Shown piece by piece: positions 34,648 through 47,575 of a DNA stretch of 64,000 nucleotides. The number at the start of each line of letters is the position of its first letter. Position 1 is the first letter of the stretch. The notes beneath the pieces are model-generated. The model did no database searches and was not told where the DNA came from. It saw only the letters and a program-made list of their open reading frames with translations. Made by a program: the position numbers and the translations under genes. Source of the DNA: Straminergon stramineum (taxonomy: Eukaryota; Streptophyta; Bryopsida; Hypnales; Calliergonaceae); the NCBI GenBank assembly GCA_963920665.1, contig OY987268.1, positions 17,052,501 to 17,116,500 on the forward strand, in the 5' to 3' direction.

Positions 34648-37600
34648 CCATCCACACAATCATCAATTGAAAGACAAATGAAAGGACTGAAGGAGTCAAT
34701 CAACATTATTTGTTCTTATTTTTCTTGCATCTCTTTGAGTGTTGTCCAATTAAAGGAAATGAAGCTTTGGGAGGTGAAACAAAGGTCTACACATGGTTTT
34801 GGGCCCATACAAATTGCCTATAAAATGACAACCTCATATTCAACAATTAGGTGCCCATCAATGCACCTTGAAAATGCCTAACAAATTCCACTTTTTAGTA
34901 CAAACTCCCCAATTGCACTATGGAAAGGACTCCCAAACTCAAAGTTTCTAGGATGAATGGAGTGCAACAAACTCTACTTACAATATGAAACAAGTTTAAA
35001 AAATATTATTTTCAGCCTTAACCATTTTGTTCAACAAGAAGATTATTTTGGATACAAGGAATAGTACAAAAATTTTAAGTTAAGAGGATTCAAAGCCTTA
35101 TAATCTAGTCAAGTTAGGAACAAAAAAACTCATTTTCTTCAATTTTAATGCTTATATCCTATGATCAATATAGTCAAAAAAAATTTTAATGTTCTTCCAA
35201 CCATTCTCATACTAGTTACTTTAATCACTTTAAATGCTTATTTCTTGTGATTGATATGTTCAAAGATTCTAAAAAAAATTTTGGACATTCTCATACTAGT
35301 CTAGTGTAAGCTCCTATGGTTGGATATTCCAAAAAAATGTTTAAAATTATTGTTTTCATTGAAAATGGTAATCTTGAGTGTATTGAAAAAAAATTGAAAA
35401 ATGGCCTTGGGACTTTAGGGGTTAAATGGGGCAAAAGATTTCAAGATGGGTCCTATCATTAACTACTAGAAAAGCTTCATTCAAAGTCCCATGAATATCG
35501 ATTTCAAACTTCATTGTCAATCACTTTGTTTACTACCATATTGCAACTAGATATGAATGGAAATTATTATATTTATTTTTTAGAAATGTCAAATAATTTG
35601 AAATGTATCTTGAAATTGTAATATCTCAAAAAACAATGTATCTCAAAATATCTAAAATTTTCACTACATATGTCTTTTATAGTTTATAGCATTATAATAT
35701 AAATCAAAATTACCATGTCACTCTAAAATTAGAAAATCAACAAACCATGGTTATAGATCCAAAATTTGTATTACTATAAAATATTGAAATTCAAAAAAAT
35801 TTCAAAATTTCAAATTGGAGTAGAAACTAAATTTGAAAAGGATTATTTCATTATTTGGCTTCAAATTCAAAAATTATCATTTTTGTGGCTAAAATTTACA
35901 TTAAGAAAAAATAGCAAGAAATGGACAAAATACACTACAAATTAAAGTGATTTGTGGAAAAGTCTTCTTCTTTAGAAAAGTCAATAATACCATAATTCAT
36001 GAGGGAATATGCAATACTATTCCCTGAAAATGTATTCAAGCAAATTCAAAAAAACTTAGATGGCAAAAAGTGTTTTTCCATCCTATAGTCTCAAGTGATG
36101 TCATCCTAACATTAGCATTACAAAGTTAACCCTAAAATGTTAGAGTCTATGATAGTATGATCAACCATCAAAGTCCTCTATCTTGAATGGTTCATTTTGT
36201 CATTGGAAATAAATGCAATATTTATCTTTTAGTTTTCAGAGATAAGAGATTATTTCAGATGTTGTCTACATAAATTTGAAACTTTTGAAACTTTTGAAAT
36301 TATTATGAAATTTTGAAGAAAAAACAACATAAATGCATATCAAATACAAAATAAGCTCAAAATTTTTGAAAATTTCTTCACTGAAGTATATTATGGAGTA
36401 GAATATCATGATGTGAACCTAATTCTATGTCATACTATAATTAATAACTTAATAGAATGTGGTAATAGGTCCAAAGTTTAAATGGCTATAAAATACACAA
36501 TTTTAGGAATTTAAAATAATTTCAAATTCGAATAGAAAGTAGACTCAAAAATTTTATATTTCGTAAGTTAGGATCAAATTTTAAAAAATTATATTAAGGG
36601 ATAAAATTCAAGTCAAGAGCAAAAGAGGTAGGCATTGTCAAATATACTAGAAAGGCATCTTTTGTGATATGTGTTTTTGGCATCTTATTCTCTAAAAAAT
36701 TTGTAGTTCTTCAATGAGGGGCTTTCCACCACTAAGTGATGCATGTACAACACATTTGAAGAACTCTCCAAAAAAAAGTATGAAAATCATCCATTTTCAG
36801 TTAGAGAAAGGTCTATTTGACCATTCAATAGCCACTTTTAAGTTGCATGGATGTTGCAAGGTTTATTGAAGAACTCTTAGATAGTAGAATTTCATACTTT
36901 TAAAGGTATGGATTCATAGAGGCACATGTTTTTTATCCTTCGATCTCTAAGCTAGTAGGATACATGATGAAGAGACTCTTAAATTGTGCCAATTCAATCA
37001 TATAATTTAGTTGGAGTACTTTTGTCTTTTTAATACTTCTTATCCACTTCATATTCTCTATAGACTCACTTTGTATGTACATCAAGTTCTTCATCCTCAT
37101 CCTTTCTTGAACTCAGTTCAAGGTTGGGTGAAAGCTATACATAGAAATGGTGACTTGGTATAAGCCAATGTATGTTTGTTTCAAGAATTATCTCTTAGAA
37201 ACTAAAGTATGCAAGCCTAGAGCTTCAAAGGCAACCATGTCCACTCCTAGATTACCACCTTGAGATGGATAAATTAAATCTAAACAAACTCTTACCACAA
37301 ATAAAACTAGTGGCATAGCAACCTTGTGTATACAAGGGCAAAGGATTTGAGATGCATTTGAAGCAAGCAAGGAGGCTTACTAGTTGAGTGAAAAACACTT
37401 GAGCACAAAAAGAACCAATTTGTGATTATCAAGCAATAAGTGAGTTCAATTACACTGAAGTGCATTTTAGGTTGGGAAGATATGCAACAAATGGAAGAAC
37501 ACAAGCGGGTCTAAATTTTGCAAGGTTTCTATCAAAAGTATTCTATAGCAACAAAATATAAAGAATATAGTAAAGATAATCATAAAATGGTATCGACTTT

Positions 37601-38509
37601 GGTCCACAATTGCAAGCTATCTCTAAGTTATGGTCTTGACAATAATGCATTGTAGTCCACTTGGTCTTGAGCAACTCTTGGGGGGGATTTGTCTATTGAA
37701 GCAATCTTTTTTTGCCACAAATTTTTCATTTCTATTTAAAATATAGATGAAGTCTCCCAATTGGGATGAAAAGTTCATGAATATAATTGAATTAGGTTTT
37801 TTGGGTCCAAAAATGGATGAATGTAGAAATACCATGCTTCACCAAATTTTAAATGATCACCACCAAAATTTTTTTTTTTAAAACAAAAAAACTAGTCTTG
37901 AAGTAAGTTCTATTGATATTTACAATTATTGTCCAGAGTTACAATCCTTTGTCTTACATGTTGCATGCTTGAGAATTTGCATTCGTGGAAGCAAAGCTAG
38001 GGATGGAAATTCAAAAGAGCTCCATTTTGGACCCAAAAGCAAGTTGCTCTTTAATTTTGTGTTTTTTTGCTATTCAAAGGAGAAAAAACTGATTTTATGT
38101 GGCATTTTGGGGGAGAATAGTACCTCCTTTGTTGTCCTCACTCTATTTAAGAATACTTGGAGGGATGTCACAATAAAGGTTACTTTTAGTAGTGTCTCGC
38201 AAAATTTCTCATAAAAGAAAATTGGGTCCTCCTACTTTATGAATAATTCTAGTGTCAAACTTGGATTTTAGCAATTTAGCATTAGTTTTAGCAACTTGAG
38301 GTGATTGTGAAAATCAAATTCGAAATCACTGTCCCTAAAGAGAATACGGAGTAGTTCATTATTCCCCTTTCAGGGGGTAGACCTCCCGGGTGGATAAGCT
38401 AGGACCCAAACCCGTGTGGCTTCTCTGTCTATGCTCCTCTGCGGCGCTGGCGTGAGAATTGTTCGTGTGTTGTGAAAGCTTTTTTACGAAAATCATTTGC
38501 CTAGAAATC
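34648..38509. other. AT-rich intergenic DNA, then promoter of the plastid protein gene
   Basis: No gene is seen. 37620-37870 is the minus-oriented partner of the repeat at 5660-5960. From about 38340 the composition rises toward the gene start at 38510, and that part is the likely promoter and 5' UTR. Confidence 0.5.
37620..37870 (-). repeat. Dispersed repeat, partner at 5660-5960
   Basis: Read on the minus strand, ggtatttctacattcatcca, then acttcatctatattttaaat and agaaatgaaaaatttgtggc match the 5660-5960 copy with indels. Confidence 0.55.
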
Positions 38510-41500
38510 ATGTCCGCAATGGCTGTGTGCTCGCTTTCACCAGCCAGCAGCAGGAGCTTCGCCTTCGTAGGAGAGAAATCACTGCAGGGTGGTCGGAGAG
38601 AAATCAGTCTTTCTATTGGCCATGGCCGATGGAGACGGCGTTCGGGGATGCACGCGTGGGCATGCAAGGCGGAAGAAGAAGATGAGAAGAAGGAGGTCGT
38701 TAGGAATCCTCTGGATTTGCAGGGGGAGTTTCGGAAAGCTTTAGAAAGTGACGAGTCGAAGGTACGGCGCGATACTGCTAATGTACATTTTTTTTTAGAG
38801 CCTCGTGTTTTATATATGGGTTTTGAGTGGGGCGTAGATCCACTTTCTTTTTTCCAAATTGATTCGTACCTACACATACAAGGATTCCAGTGATTCTTCC
38901 TCCGTCCCGAAATAAGGGTTTGCAGCGCAGTTTTGTTGGAAACATACGATACCAATTTCGTTGATCATGTTATGAAAGCATAAATTCTTAACGGTCCAAA
39001 ACAATCAATAAAGTACATTGCATGTGTTCTTTGCAACCTGGGACAAAACAGACAGGACGCTTATTTGGGGACGGAGGGAGTACAAAGTTTGGCCCAGTCC
39101 TAAGAGTATTTTCCAGTCGCAGTGGTCTTTTTATCACCCTGAATCTTCGGTTTTATGGCTCTCTTGAAAGTTCAAATGTGTTGGATGAGTTGCTTGGGGT
39201 TAGGGTTGCGATGGGGAAGAGGAAAGGCTTGAATTCTTGCTAGTAATGTCCATTTTACACGACAGGCGTTGTTGAAAGATTTGGCTGAAGCTACAAAGCG
39301 TGTCTCAGAGAAGAAGAGAGAGCTGGATGAGTTGAATCGTAGAGAGAAGAAAGCACAGGAGTTGCAGTTGTTCCTTCAGCGCTTGGATGATGATCAGGAA
39401 GTCGCGGATGGTGCGGTAAGGTTCATTAATTTCAACTAGAGCGGAGCCTGTTGCATTGCAACAACACCAAAAAGGTTTCATAGAGAACATGTTTGATTGT
39501 TCTGAGGGTTTAGCAAGAACAAATTCACGAATGAAAATTTGTACAAATGAGAAATGTGACTGATGAAATTGTGATACAGTTTGTACTAGTTCTTAGTCTT
39601 ATGAAACATGAGGAACACCGTGAATTAATGTACCCATCGATGAACTCCATTTTTTGAGCTTTGAATTGCATGTTGGTTACTTGTTGATTGTCACTTGCTA
39701 CCTCATACGTGTCATGAGATGTCCATGAATGCAATTAATTTTTTAAGCTTGTTATTTCAACCCTAGTTGCACATAATCTTGGTTTGGATTTTAAGCTTGT
39801 GCAATCTAAAGTGTCTTTTAGTAACATGATAAAGATCTGGTTGCTCTCTATTGTTGAAACCGCTCAAATGCACATGCTATCAAAGCTTTTATGATTATTT
39901 ACAGAGAATCAACTATCATTCAATAAAGAGGACCATATTTTGAATGCCTTTATCCAATGTTTAGGTTCTAACCAGTATCCATCTTTGAAGGTTTCAGAGA
40001 TAGAAGAGGAGGTTTTGAAGGCCGAAGCTGAGGTGAGAATAGCTGAGCTTGCCTTGATAATGGCTCGTGCTGGTAATAGTGCCACTGAGCTCTCTGGCAA
40101 ATGGGAGGCATCAGATATTGACGAAGATGCCGAGCGGATTGAGTCTGGCAAGGTGCGGTATTTTGCATTGAGTATGTCATGAATCTTGATCCACTATTGC
40201 TTACAAGGTAATGGCGATAAGGAAATGGTCACTAAAAATTATTCATAAGTTGAGCATTGGGTAGGTTTTCGCTTGCAGATAATGTTCGATAACTGGGGCC
40301 TTTGATTGCCATACTTTTCAGTTGTCAATGTGAACGGCATTTTCAACTTGCAACCAATTACAACCAAAATCTGATCCTTCTAAATTTCTTTTGGATACCT
40401 AATGAGCAAAATCCAAATGTAGCATCATGTTACATTTGTCATACTCTCCAATACTCTAAACGGTCAATTTTAAGTATGCTAGAAGATCATGGTACTCGAG
40501 GTTTAAACTTCAAATTCTAACATTGACCCTTAGGGTGAGTTTGTGCATTTGAATCTTATTGCTTGCGTATCTTCTACATCAAATTCTTTAGTGAATTGGA
40601 AGTACAATTAAGAATGGCGAGCATAACAGGTTCTAATGCTCCTCCTCTCTACCATAAGCTACAAAATCCTGCATTGTACACTTCCAACACTTGAGTGAGT
40701 CTGCCTTTCTCTTTTGAGAGGATAGTAACTATCATCAATTTCCAAGAGGAATCAGGGAGGCTTGGTAGATACCATTCATACTTCACAGCTGCCATGGAGT
40801 AATGACAGTTTTGGCAGTGTCCCTACTTTATTGGCATGTACATGATGGCACTGGAGTTTTGACATCTTCTCTAGAATAATATCATGTTTGTAAGGTGCAG
40901 TGGGTTGATACGTTAACGTTTGTGGTGCAGGCAGCAGCTGTCTCTGCAATTGCTGGCACGTTTGTCAGTGTCCCTTTCACAATCGCCGCTGATGGAGGCT
41001 TGAGTTTGGGGGCTCTTTTAAGCCAAGCCGGCATTTTAGTCAGCTGTGCCTTGTTCGGTGTGACGTACCGATATGCCATTCGTCGAGACCTGGGAAATTT
41101 GCAACTGAAATCCGGAGTTGCCGCTGCCTTTGGCTTAGTTAGAGGTGGGAGAATGGTTTCGATCTCCCTCAGCAGAAATTCCAGTCATTTGGTGCTCAAG
41201 ACTCTCCGTTCCCTGTTTTCATTAGAGCACAATCCCTGTAGAACTTTGACTTTGCATCATGACACTTGTGCTTCGTTACAAATAGAAATTCTCTTGCTGA
41301 AAGACTCTAAACCTTAATAAGTGTGACTTTGATACCTGGATAGTGGACATCTTGGAACTGAATAGAAGTCAGAGACCAAATCTGCAATGTTTTCTTCTCG
41401 TGATAGAGCTGATTATTTGAGAATGTGGCACAAGATCATTGCTGATGCTCAGTCTAAATCTGATTCCGATGTTTGCGCAGGTGCTGGATATGCTACACAA

Positions 41501-41659
41501 GCTCTTTCTGGATTTCCTGAAACGGGCGTCGACGGTATCCTGAAGGCAAGCTTCGTTACTGGAGAGAGTGTGCTCATCTTCCTAACTGCAGCAGTAGCAT
41601 TAGATTATTGTCTACGAGTGAATGTACTTGGCCCTTTTCCCTTAAAGAAACAAGCTTAG
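38510..41659 (+). CDS. Predicted plastid-targeted coiled-coil/membrane protein, family not named
   Basis: Five exons, 38510-38761, 39266-39415, 39976-40152, 40931-41144 and 41481-41659, give about 323 residues. All junctions are GT-AG and in frame. The exon 3 acceptor is uncertain: 39991 also keeps frame and would remove YPSLK. Residues 1-50 are Ser/Arg-rich and end near HAWACKA, a typical chloroplast transit peptide. Residues about 70-170 are charged and helical (LKDLAEATKRVSEKKRELDE, EIEEEVLKAEAEVRIAELAL), a likely coiled coil. The C-terminal half has three hydrophobic segments (about 195-215, 221-243 and 293-310) around a TYRYAIRRDLGNLQLKSGV loop. I recognise the pattern of a conserved plant plastid membrane protein but cannot name it. 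Location in thylakoid or envelope is inferred. Intron 1 carries a Stowaway MITE. Confidence 0.78.
38896..39080. mobile_element. Stowaway-type MITE (185 bp) in intron 1 of the plastid protein gene
   Basis: Left end CTTCCTCCGTCCCGAAATAA, right end TTATTTGGGGACGGAGGGAG followed by TA. These match the Stowaway consensus CTCCCTCCGT with TA target duplication; the left TA has become TT. It lies wholly within the intron and does not affect the reading frame. Confidence 0.85.
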
Positions 41660-42422
41660 TTACTACCATGTCAATCTTGGCCCATTCCATAATGAGGGAA
41701 TAGGTGCCCACAGAGTATTTTTCATTTTTGCTTCTCATTCAAAACTGCAAAACCTTCCATTTCCAGAACGTTTCCTTCATTTCTCCATGCATATGAGCCT
41801 GGGGAATGACTCGGAGAACTTGGGCAGACTCTTCTGACTTCAAATTTTGAAATTTTTGTATGAAATCTTTAGGATAAGCCCTTATCATCATGCTCTACGT
41901 GTGAAGTTTTGTTTCATGTCATTCCAATAAATATAACCAAAGTTATAAGGACTTGTGTGATTTCAATATCAAAGCACGCTGGTCCACAATGACCCTAAAC
42001 TATCTTGGGTGATGGCCCAGTGAAAGGAGCATCCATGGAACCCATGAGGTTCCTAGTTCAACTCCCCATGTTGACATTGTTTGCATGGGAGCTCCCCATG
42101 CCATGCCTCATGGCAATGTCAGGTTAGTCCTTGCTACGGTTGTTGAAGGTTGTATGTTTTAAAAAAATATATATATCAAAGCACGCAACTAAAAAAATAT
42201 GGAGTTCATTTTTCTAATTTTTTTTTAATGAATTGAATTGACTAATTTTTACACCAAAAAAATTATATCATCATATTTTGACTAGTGAGATGAAGTTATG
42301 AGGACTTTTATTTTAAGGGCAATGAGAAAAAAAGACAGTATTCTTTTAACAAATCATTTTTTGAACTCATGAGAGGAATTTTTATGTAAATTAAAAAAAT
42401 ATTGGATTTGTATTGCTTACTA
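41660..42422. other. 3' flank of the plastid gene with a SINE
   Basis: The 3' UTR probably ends within the first ~300 bp (an AATAAA-type ccaataaatataac near 41924). A SINE occupies 41980-42172. The remainder is AT-rich with no gene. Confidence 0.45.
41980..42172 (+). mobile_element. tRNA-derived SINE (about 193 bp) with 14-bp target duplication
   Basis: The 14-mer ATATCAAAGCACGC occurs exactly on both sides (41966-41979 and 42173-42186). Inside, TGATGGCCCAGTGAAAGG resembles a polymerase III A-box and GGTTCCTAGTTCAACTCCC contains a B-box-like AGTTCAACTCC, with A before B at tRNA-like spacing. The 3' end is A-rich (tttaaaaaaat). This combination fits plant tRNA-derived SINEs. The exact family is not identified. 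Confidence 0.85.
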
Positions 42423-43781
42423 CTCCCTTTGTACCCAAATAAAACCCTGATTTTCTAAATTTGATGTTTCAATTGTTCACGGAAATCAACGGATTGACAA
42501 AAATTGAATTACAAGAACTCTAATTGTAGTGACTCCTAAACTCTAATTGCAATGAATCTTGCTCTATAATCATAGTTTCTTCAAATAAAAATCATAATCT
42601 TTGGTTGTAGAGAAAAGATCCAAAAATATTGACTTTAGATCATCAAAGTTTAGTGAAGGAGTTGATCAAGTTGACTAAATTCCTTGACATTGAATGGAGA
42701 GGACCTCATTGAAGTAAACTTCACAAGAGTTAATTAGTAGCAAAACAACCAAAATTCATTGAAGTGGAGCCACTTGAAGAAATCAAGGAAATTGTCAATT
42801 ATGTTATGTTTTTTGAACATGGTCTGCTTGACTTTGAGGTTTGAAACTTTTAGGACTATTGAGTTTGACTAAAAGCTTCAAGATCTATATATTTCCTTCC
42901 AAATAGGAGCATTCTACTCACTCATCTAGCTTTTTTCAAGAAACCATGGATTTATTTCGAGATAGAGGGAGTGTATGATGAAATTAGAATTTGTACTCCC
43001 TTAGTTTCTAGAAATAAATCATTTGATATTTATCAAAGATGAAGTTACAAAGTGATTTTATACTCAGTGATGATAGTTGCATTTAATCTCTAAAGTTCTT
43101 TAATGCTAAGAGGCCAAAACAAGCTTAAAAAATTCTTTTGGAAAGCAAGGCTAAACTCTTCATCATTTTGTATTCTACCAGGAATCCAACCACATGAAAT
43201 TTTTTCTTATACTTGTTTGAGTATATCTTCCCCAAATTTCAAAGTGCAAAATTCTATTGATAACAATATTATACTATAATGGCTAAACTTCAAAACCTAA
43301 ATTGGAAGGACATGAATAGTTCTTGAAGCTTTTAGTCAAACTCAATAGTCCTAAAAGTTTCAAACCTCAAAGTCAAGCAGACCATGTTCAAAAAACATAA
43401 CATAATTGACAATTTCCTTGATTTCTTCAAGTGGCTCCACTTCAATGAATTTTGGTTGTTTTGCTACTAATTAACTCTTGTGAAGTTTACTTCAATGAGG
43501 TCCTCTCCATTCAATGTCAAGGAATTTAGTCAACTTGATCAACTCCTTCACTAAACTTTGATGACCTAAAGTCAATATTTTTGGATCTTTTCTCTACAAC
43601 CAAAGATTATGATTTTTATTTGAAGAAACTATGATTATAGAGCAAGATTCATTGCAATTAGAGTTTAGGAGTCACTACAATTAGAGTTCTTGTAATTCAA
43701 TTTTTGTCAATCCGTTGATTTCCGTGAACAATTGAAACATCAAATTTAGAAAATCAGGGTTTTATTTGGGTACAAAGGAAG
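42423..43781. mobile_element. Large inverted repeat with Stowaway-type ends (two 460-bp arms, 439-bp spacer)
   Basis: 42423-42882 and 43322-43781 are reverse complements at high identity and of equal length. Checked blocks include TTGTACCCAAATAAAACCCT, AGGACTATTGAGTTTGACTA and AAGTGGAGCCACTTGAAG. The outer ends (CTCCCTTTGTACCCAAATAA) are Stowaway/mariner-like and flanked by TA. The spacer holds two further Stowaway-like ends facing each other (gatagagggagt near 42961-42972 and tactcccttagtttct near 42994). It can be read as two related elements back to back: one about 42423-42971, the other 42996-43781. The transcript would form a very long double-stranded RNA. Confidence 0.85.
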
Positions 43782-44240
43782 TAGTAATTTTGTCTTTTAC
43801 ATTGGTGGGTTTAATATTTTGATTGAAAAGAGTCCATGTGCATGATAGAAGACATTTTTTTCCTTTAAATTTAGGCTACTTTTGAGGGTAGGTATAAAAT
43901 TGGAAGAGTTTGATATTTGAATTGGTGAATTGAACATTTGTCATGCATATAGTTCACACCAAACTCATTATCATTTTTGTGAAATTAAGTTTGGTTTAAC
44001 TTTATGTGTCGATACAAGAATTTGCCATTGCCATTGGTGAATTCAACATTTTGATTGAGGAGGCTTCAAAATCCCAAGACCCCTCAATTTTAGAACCTAC
44101 CTTTGAGCCCCAAATGGGCAATACCATGGATACAAGGGTGCCAAGTTTTCTTAGAAGAGGTATTCCAATTTTATAGTTTTAGATTCTGGGCAGGTGGGGA
44201 TGTAATGCATGTGTCTATGCCCATGCACTTAGATGCTGGA

Positions 44241-44960
44241 GGGTGATTGCAAGAAATACTTGTCCTATTTTGTGTCACACAGTGTGTGTTGATTAGTTTT
44301 TTGCCTATAACTTTTGTATTTTGGCTCCAAATGACTCAAGATTTGTAGGGAAGGTACTCATGACTATCATATACCTTCCATAATTTTTTCATAATTTCCA
44401 AAAATAATTTACTATCCAAAAATAGACCCCGATTCAATGTCACAATTGCCAATTTGGAGGTTTTTAGTACTATTTAGAACTCCCCAAAATAGATTTTGAG
44501 CTGAAATTTGGATGAGATGGTCTTCTAGTAGACTTGCAGCTTTCTAGGAAAGGAATTTTAAAAATAGTTAATTTTTTGTGGTGTGGAAGTCTACAAAGTG
44601 AGCTTCTTTCTCCTTGCATTTTATAACATATAAAATATTGTTTTGGTGGGTTTTTTAGTGAATGACCATCTCCATAGGTTATTGCAAATGGCCAATTTTT
44701 ATTTTGTGTATTTATTTATTTTTACTATTTTTTCTTAATTAAAACATCAAGCTATGTATTTTCTTGAGACTAAGCACATTTCTAGTTCTCCTACTTAGAG
44801 AATTTTTCTATGCAATTCCTTCCATGGGTACCTTCATCTTAAAGGTATATACATTAATCATATTTTTTTTATTTTAAAAAAATTAATTTTCTAATTTTAA
44901 AGTACTCCCCAAAAAATCAGCAAAACACAACAAATAGGACAAGTGTTTCTTGCAATCACC
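44241..44960. mobile_element. TIR element (about 720 bp), best copy of a dispersed family
   Basis: Ends: GGTGATTGCAAGAAATACTT at left, and at right AAGTGTTTCTTGCAATCACC, its complement with one mismatch; pairing extends into TGTCCTATTT. A diverged copy lies at 25339-26049. Flanks CTGGAG and TTGGAG are only similar, so the target duplication is not certain. hAT-like is possible. No transposase frame. Confidence 0.75.
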
Positions 44961-47575
44961 TTGGAGCATGGACTTAAGGATGGGGCATGGACACTATGAA
45001 ACAAGTACAATTTATGGTAGAGTTTGACTTCTCTTGGGCCTTTCACATTCAATTTACTATAGGATTCTTCCCCAAAGTAGAAAAGAATGAAATCCATTGT
45101 TGAGAGCTCATATTTGCATGAATTTAAACTTCTAGTATACAATAATATCTTTTAAAAAATCCAACTACATTACGAGGGGTGAAAGGTGCAAGGTTGCTAG
45201 CATGTGAGCCTAGGTACTTGGTTGTTTTATCTATGTTTCCTATGACCATGGATATTGATTTTATTTTGACAACAACATAAGAACATATTTTTGTGCATTT
45301 TATCAGTAGATATATGAAAAATGACAAGATTGGTTGGAATAATTTAATATTAAAATTTTTGTAAAAGTATATTTAAATATGAAAATATGAAAAAATAAAA
45401 TTAAGGCCTTGCAATCAACCAATTGATACTTGATATTGAAGTTATAAGCTTTTCTATAAATCTTCAATGTTGAGGCCCCATCAATATTTCTAAAATTCAA
45501 AATTAATTCAATTTCAACTTAAATATCCATGTGGTTTCAAGGCCATTTAACCCTAAAATCTGGAGGCCTTTCTATCATCAAAAACCAATCAAATTTGCCA
45601 TTTTTATTGCAAAGAGCCAAAAACTTTGAATTTTTTTTCTTATATATCTAACTGTAGGATCTTGCACTAGACTAGTAGCAAAATGTATAGAATAAATTTC
45701 AGAAACTTTGACTACATATATTGTAAGATATTTGCATTTAAAGTGAACAAAGTCATTTTTTTGGCATCTTGCTCAAATAGATTATTTGGCTTTGACTCTT
45801 ATTAACTCAAAATTTTTGCACAGCTGAGTTTGAAGTTAAAAAATTTTTATGTTGAAGAAATGAGTTGAGAGTTGAGAAAAAAACTTGAAAAAAATGTACT
45901 TGATTTTCATTCTTAAGAAAATCATTATGTAGAAGTAGATACAAGATAGAAGACATCAAGAGATTGTTACTGGTTCTAAGATGGAATTGAAGTACACTAA
46001 TTTCAACAGTAATATTGTTCTAGCCATGTGAGGACCAAATTCCCCACCCTTTGTAATTCATGAACACAACTAGGTTTTGGGTTTCGGCTAAGTGACTCCT
46101 ACCTTTGGGTGTCTAAGCGTAGTCCATTGTGCCTTCCAAGCAATGGATCTTTTTACTAAGTGCCTAAGTGACCCCAAATTTGCAAGATTCGCTTAATCTA
46201 CTTCTAATGTTTTGGCCGACCGGATGGAAGGCTTGTTGTATGATCTGGATGGAACCTACACCAGGGCGGAACTAACCTAGGAAACCTCCATTTCATCTTG
46301 TGCCATTTCTAAAAACATAAAACTCGACCCTATCTGACCTTCCTAGCCAAAGTTATGAGTGGATGAAGTTTGATCGCTACTCGGTTCCTCAAACTTCATC
46401 CAATGATTGCCCCTACCCCCGCCCCCCCCCCCCCAATTTAGAAAGATCCAAAATTTTTAGGGATGGTTTCCAAGAATTTCTCCTACCTAGATTTGGAGTT
46501 GGGCCTTCATCAAGGATTCCTACAAAATTTTCATCCAAGCCTTACCTAAACTTCATCCACTAATTTCTCCTAACCTATAATTCGGAACTAACTTTTCTCT
46601 TCGGACTTGGACCCTAATTGGTAGTCTCCTTCTATTCTATTTAATTCTCTATCAAATCCGGGGTTTAGCTATTCTTCATCCAATCTAACCCTAATCTTCA
46701 TCTAGCAATAACTTTCTCATTTTTTGCCCAATTTGGGCGTGCCTTAGGGTTTTGGAAAGCTACAACCTTCTTCTTTAAGTTATGTCCCTGGAAATGACCT
46801 AACCTACAGTCCTAAGAGTCTGACCTAGGAGTAGGCCTCGGCCCAAGTTACTAACCTCTAATTAGGGACTTGGGAAGAGTTGGGAAAGGTTTAATTCATA
46901 CCTCGGAACTTGAGCCGTTGATCATGCCCAGTGGGAGCTCTCCCTCCTCCGCCATGAACTCCCGAGCCATGAGACAACGAACCACCCTTCTAATCATGAA
47001 ATAATTTTGTACAAGAGTTTATTCATTGGCCTTACCCTATTTCTTTCCTCCCCTCCTCTTTTATTTTCTCTCCTTGTTTCTTTCCTCCCACACTCTAAGG
47101 CGGCCCAACTACCTTTGCTACTACCTCCTGAGCTAATCTTAACGATGTGTCATACCATCCTCCAAGGTTGAGCTACTTCTTATGTCCTACGTCTTACGTC
47201 CTATACATACGTCTTACACTTAATCTCGTGGTGATCACCTAATTTTAATTTAAAGGCTTAAGTAAGCCTGAAGGATTTCACCTCCTATCTTATCTACTTC
47301 CGCTCCTACCCTTCAAATTGTCTTCCCTCTTGTCACTCCTTCATTCTTTTGGCCACTTCCTCGTTGCTTCAATGATATTTATGGGAGACGGGGAGTTGGA
47401 TTCCCCGCCCCAACAGTTTGTTTAATGTAGTTAGACGGGTCTTATTGGTCTCCCTTCCTTCCCCTTCTTTCCTATTAATGTCTGGCATGCCTGGTCCCAA
47501 CTGCTAAACAACCCTGCTTGATCATCATAACCCTACCCCCACTCCCCAATTTTGGACAACCCTAATGCCTAATTA
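44961..47575. other. Repetitive intergenic DNA
   Basis: No host gene. 45540-46030 is related to 880-1400. From about 46060 a more GC-rich repeat begins that continues after the CACTA insertion at 50893 and has a relative at 59150-63190. A C homopolymer of about 13 bases lies near 46421-46433. Confidence 0.5.
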
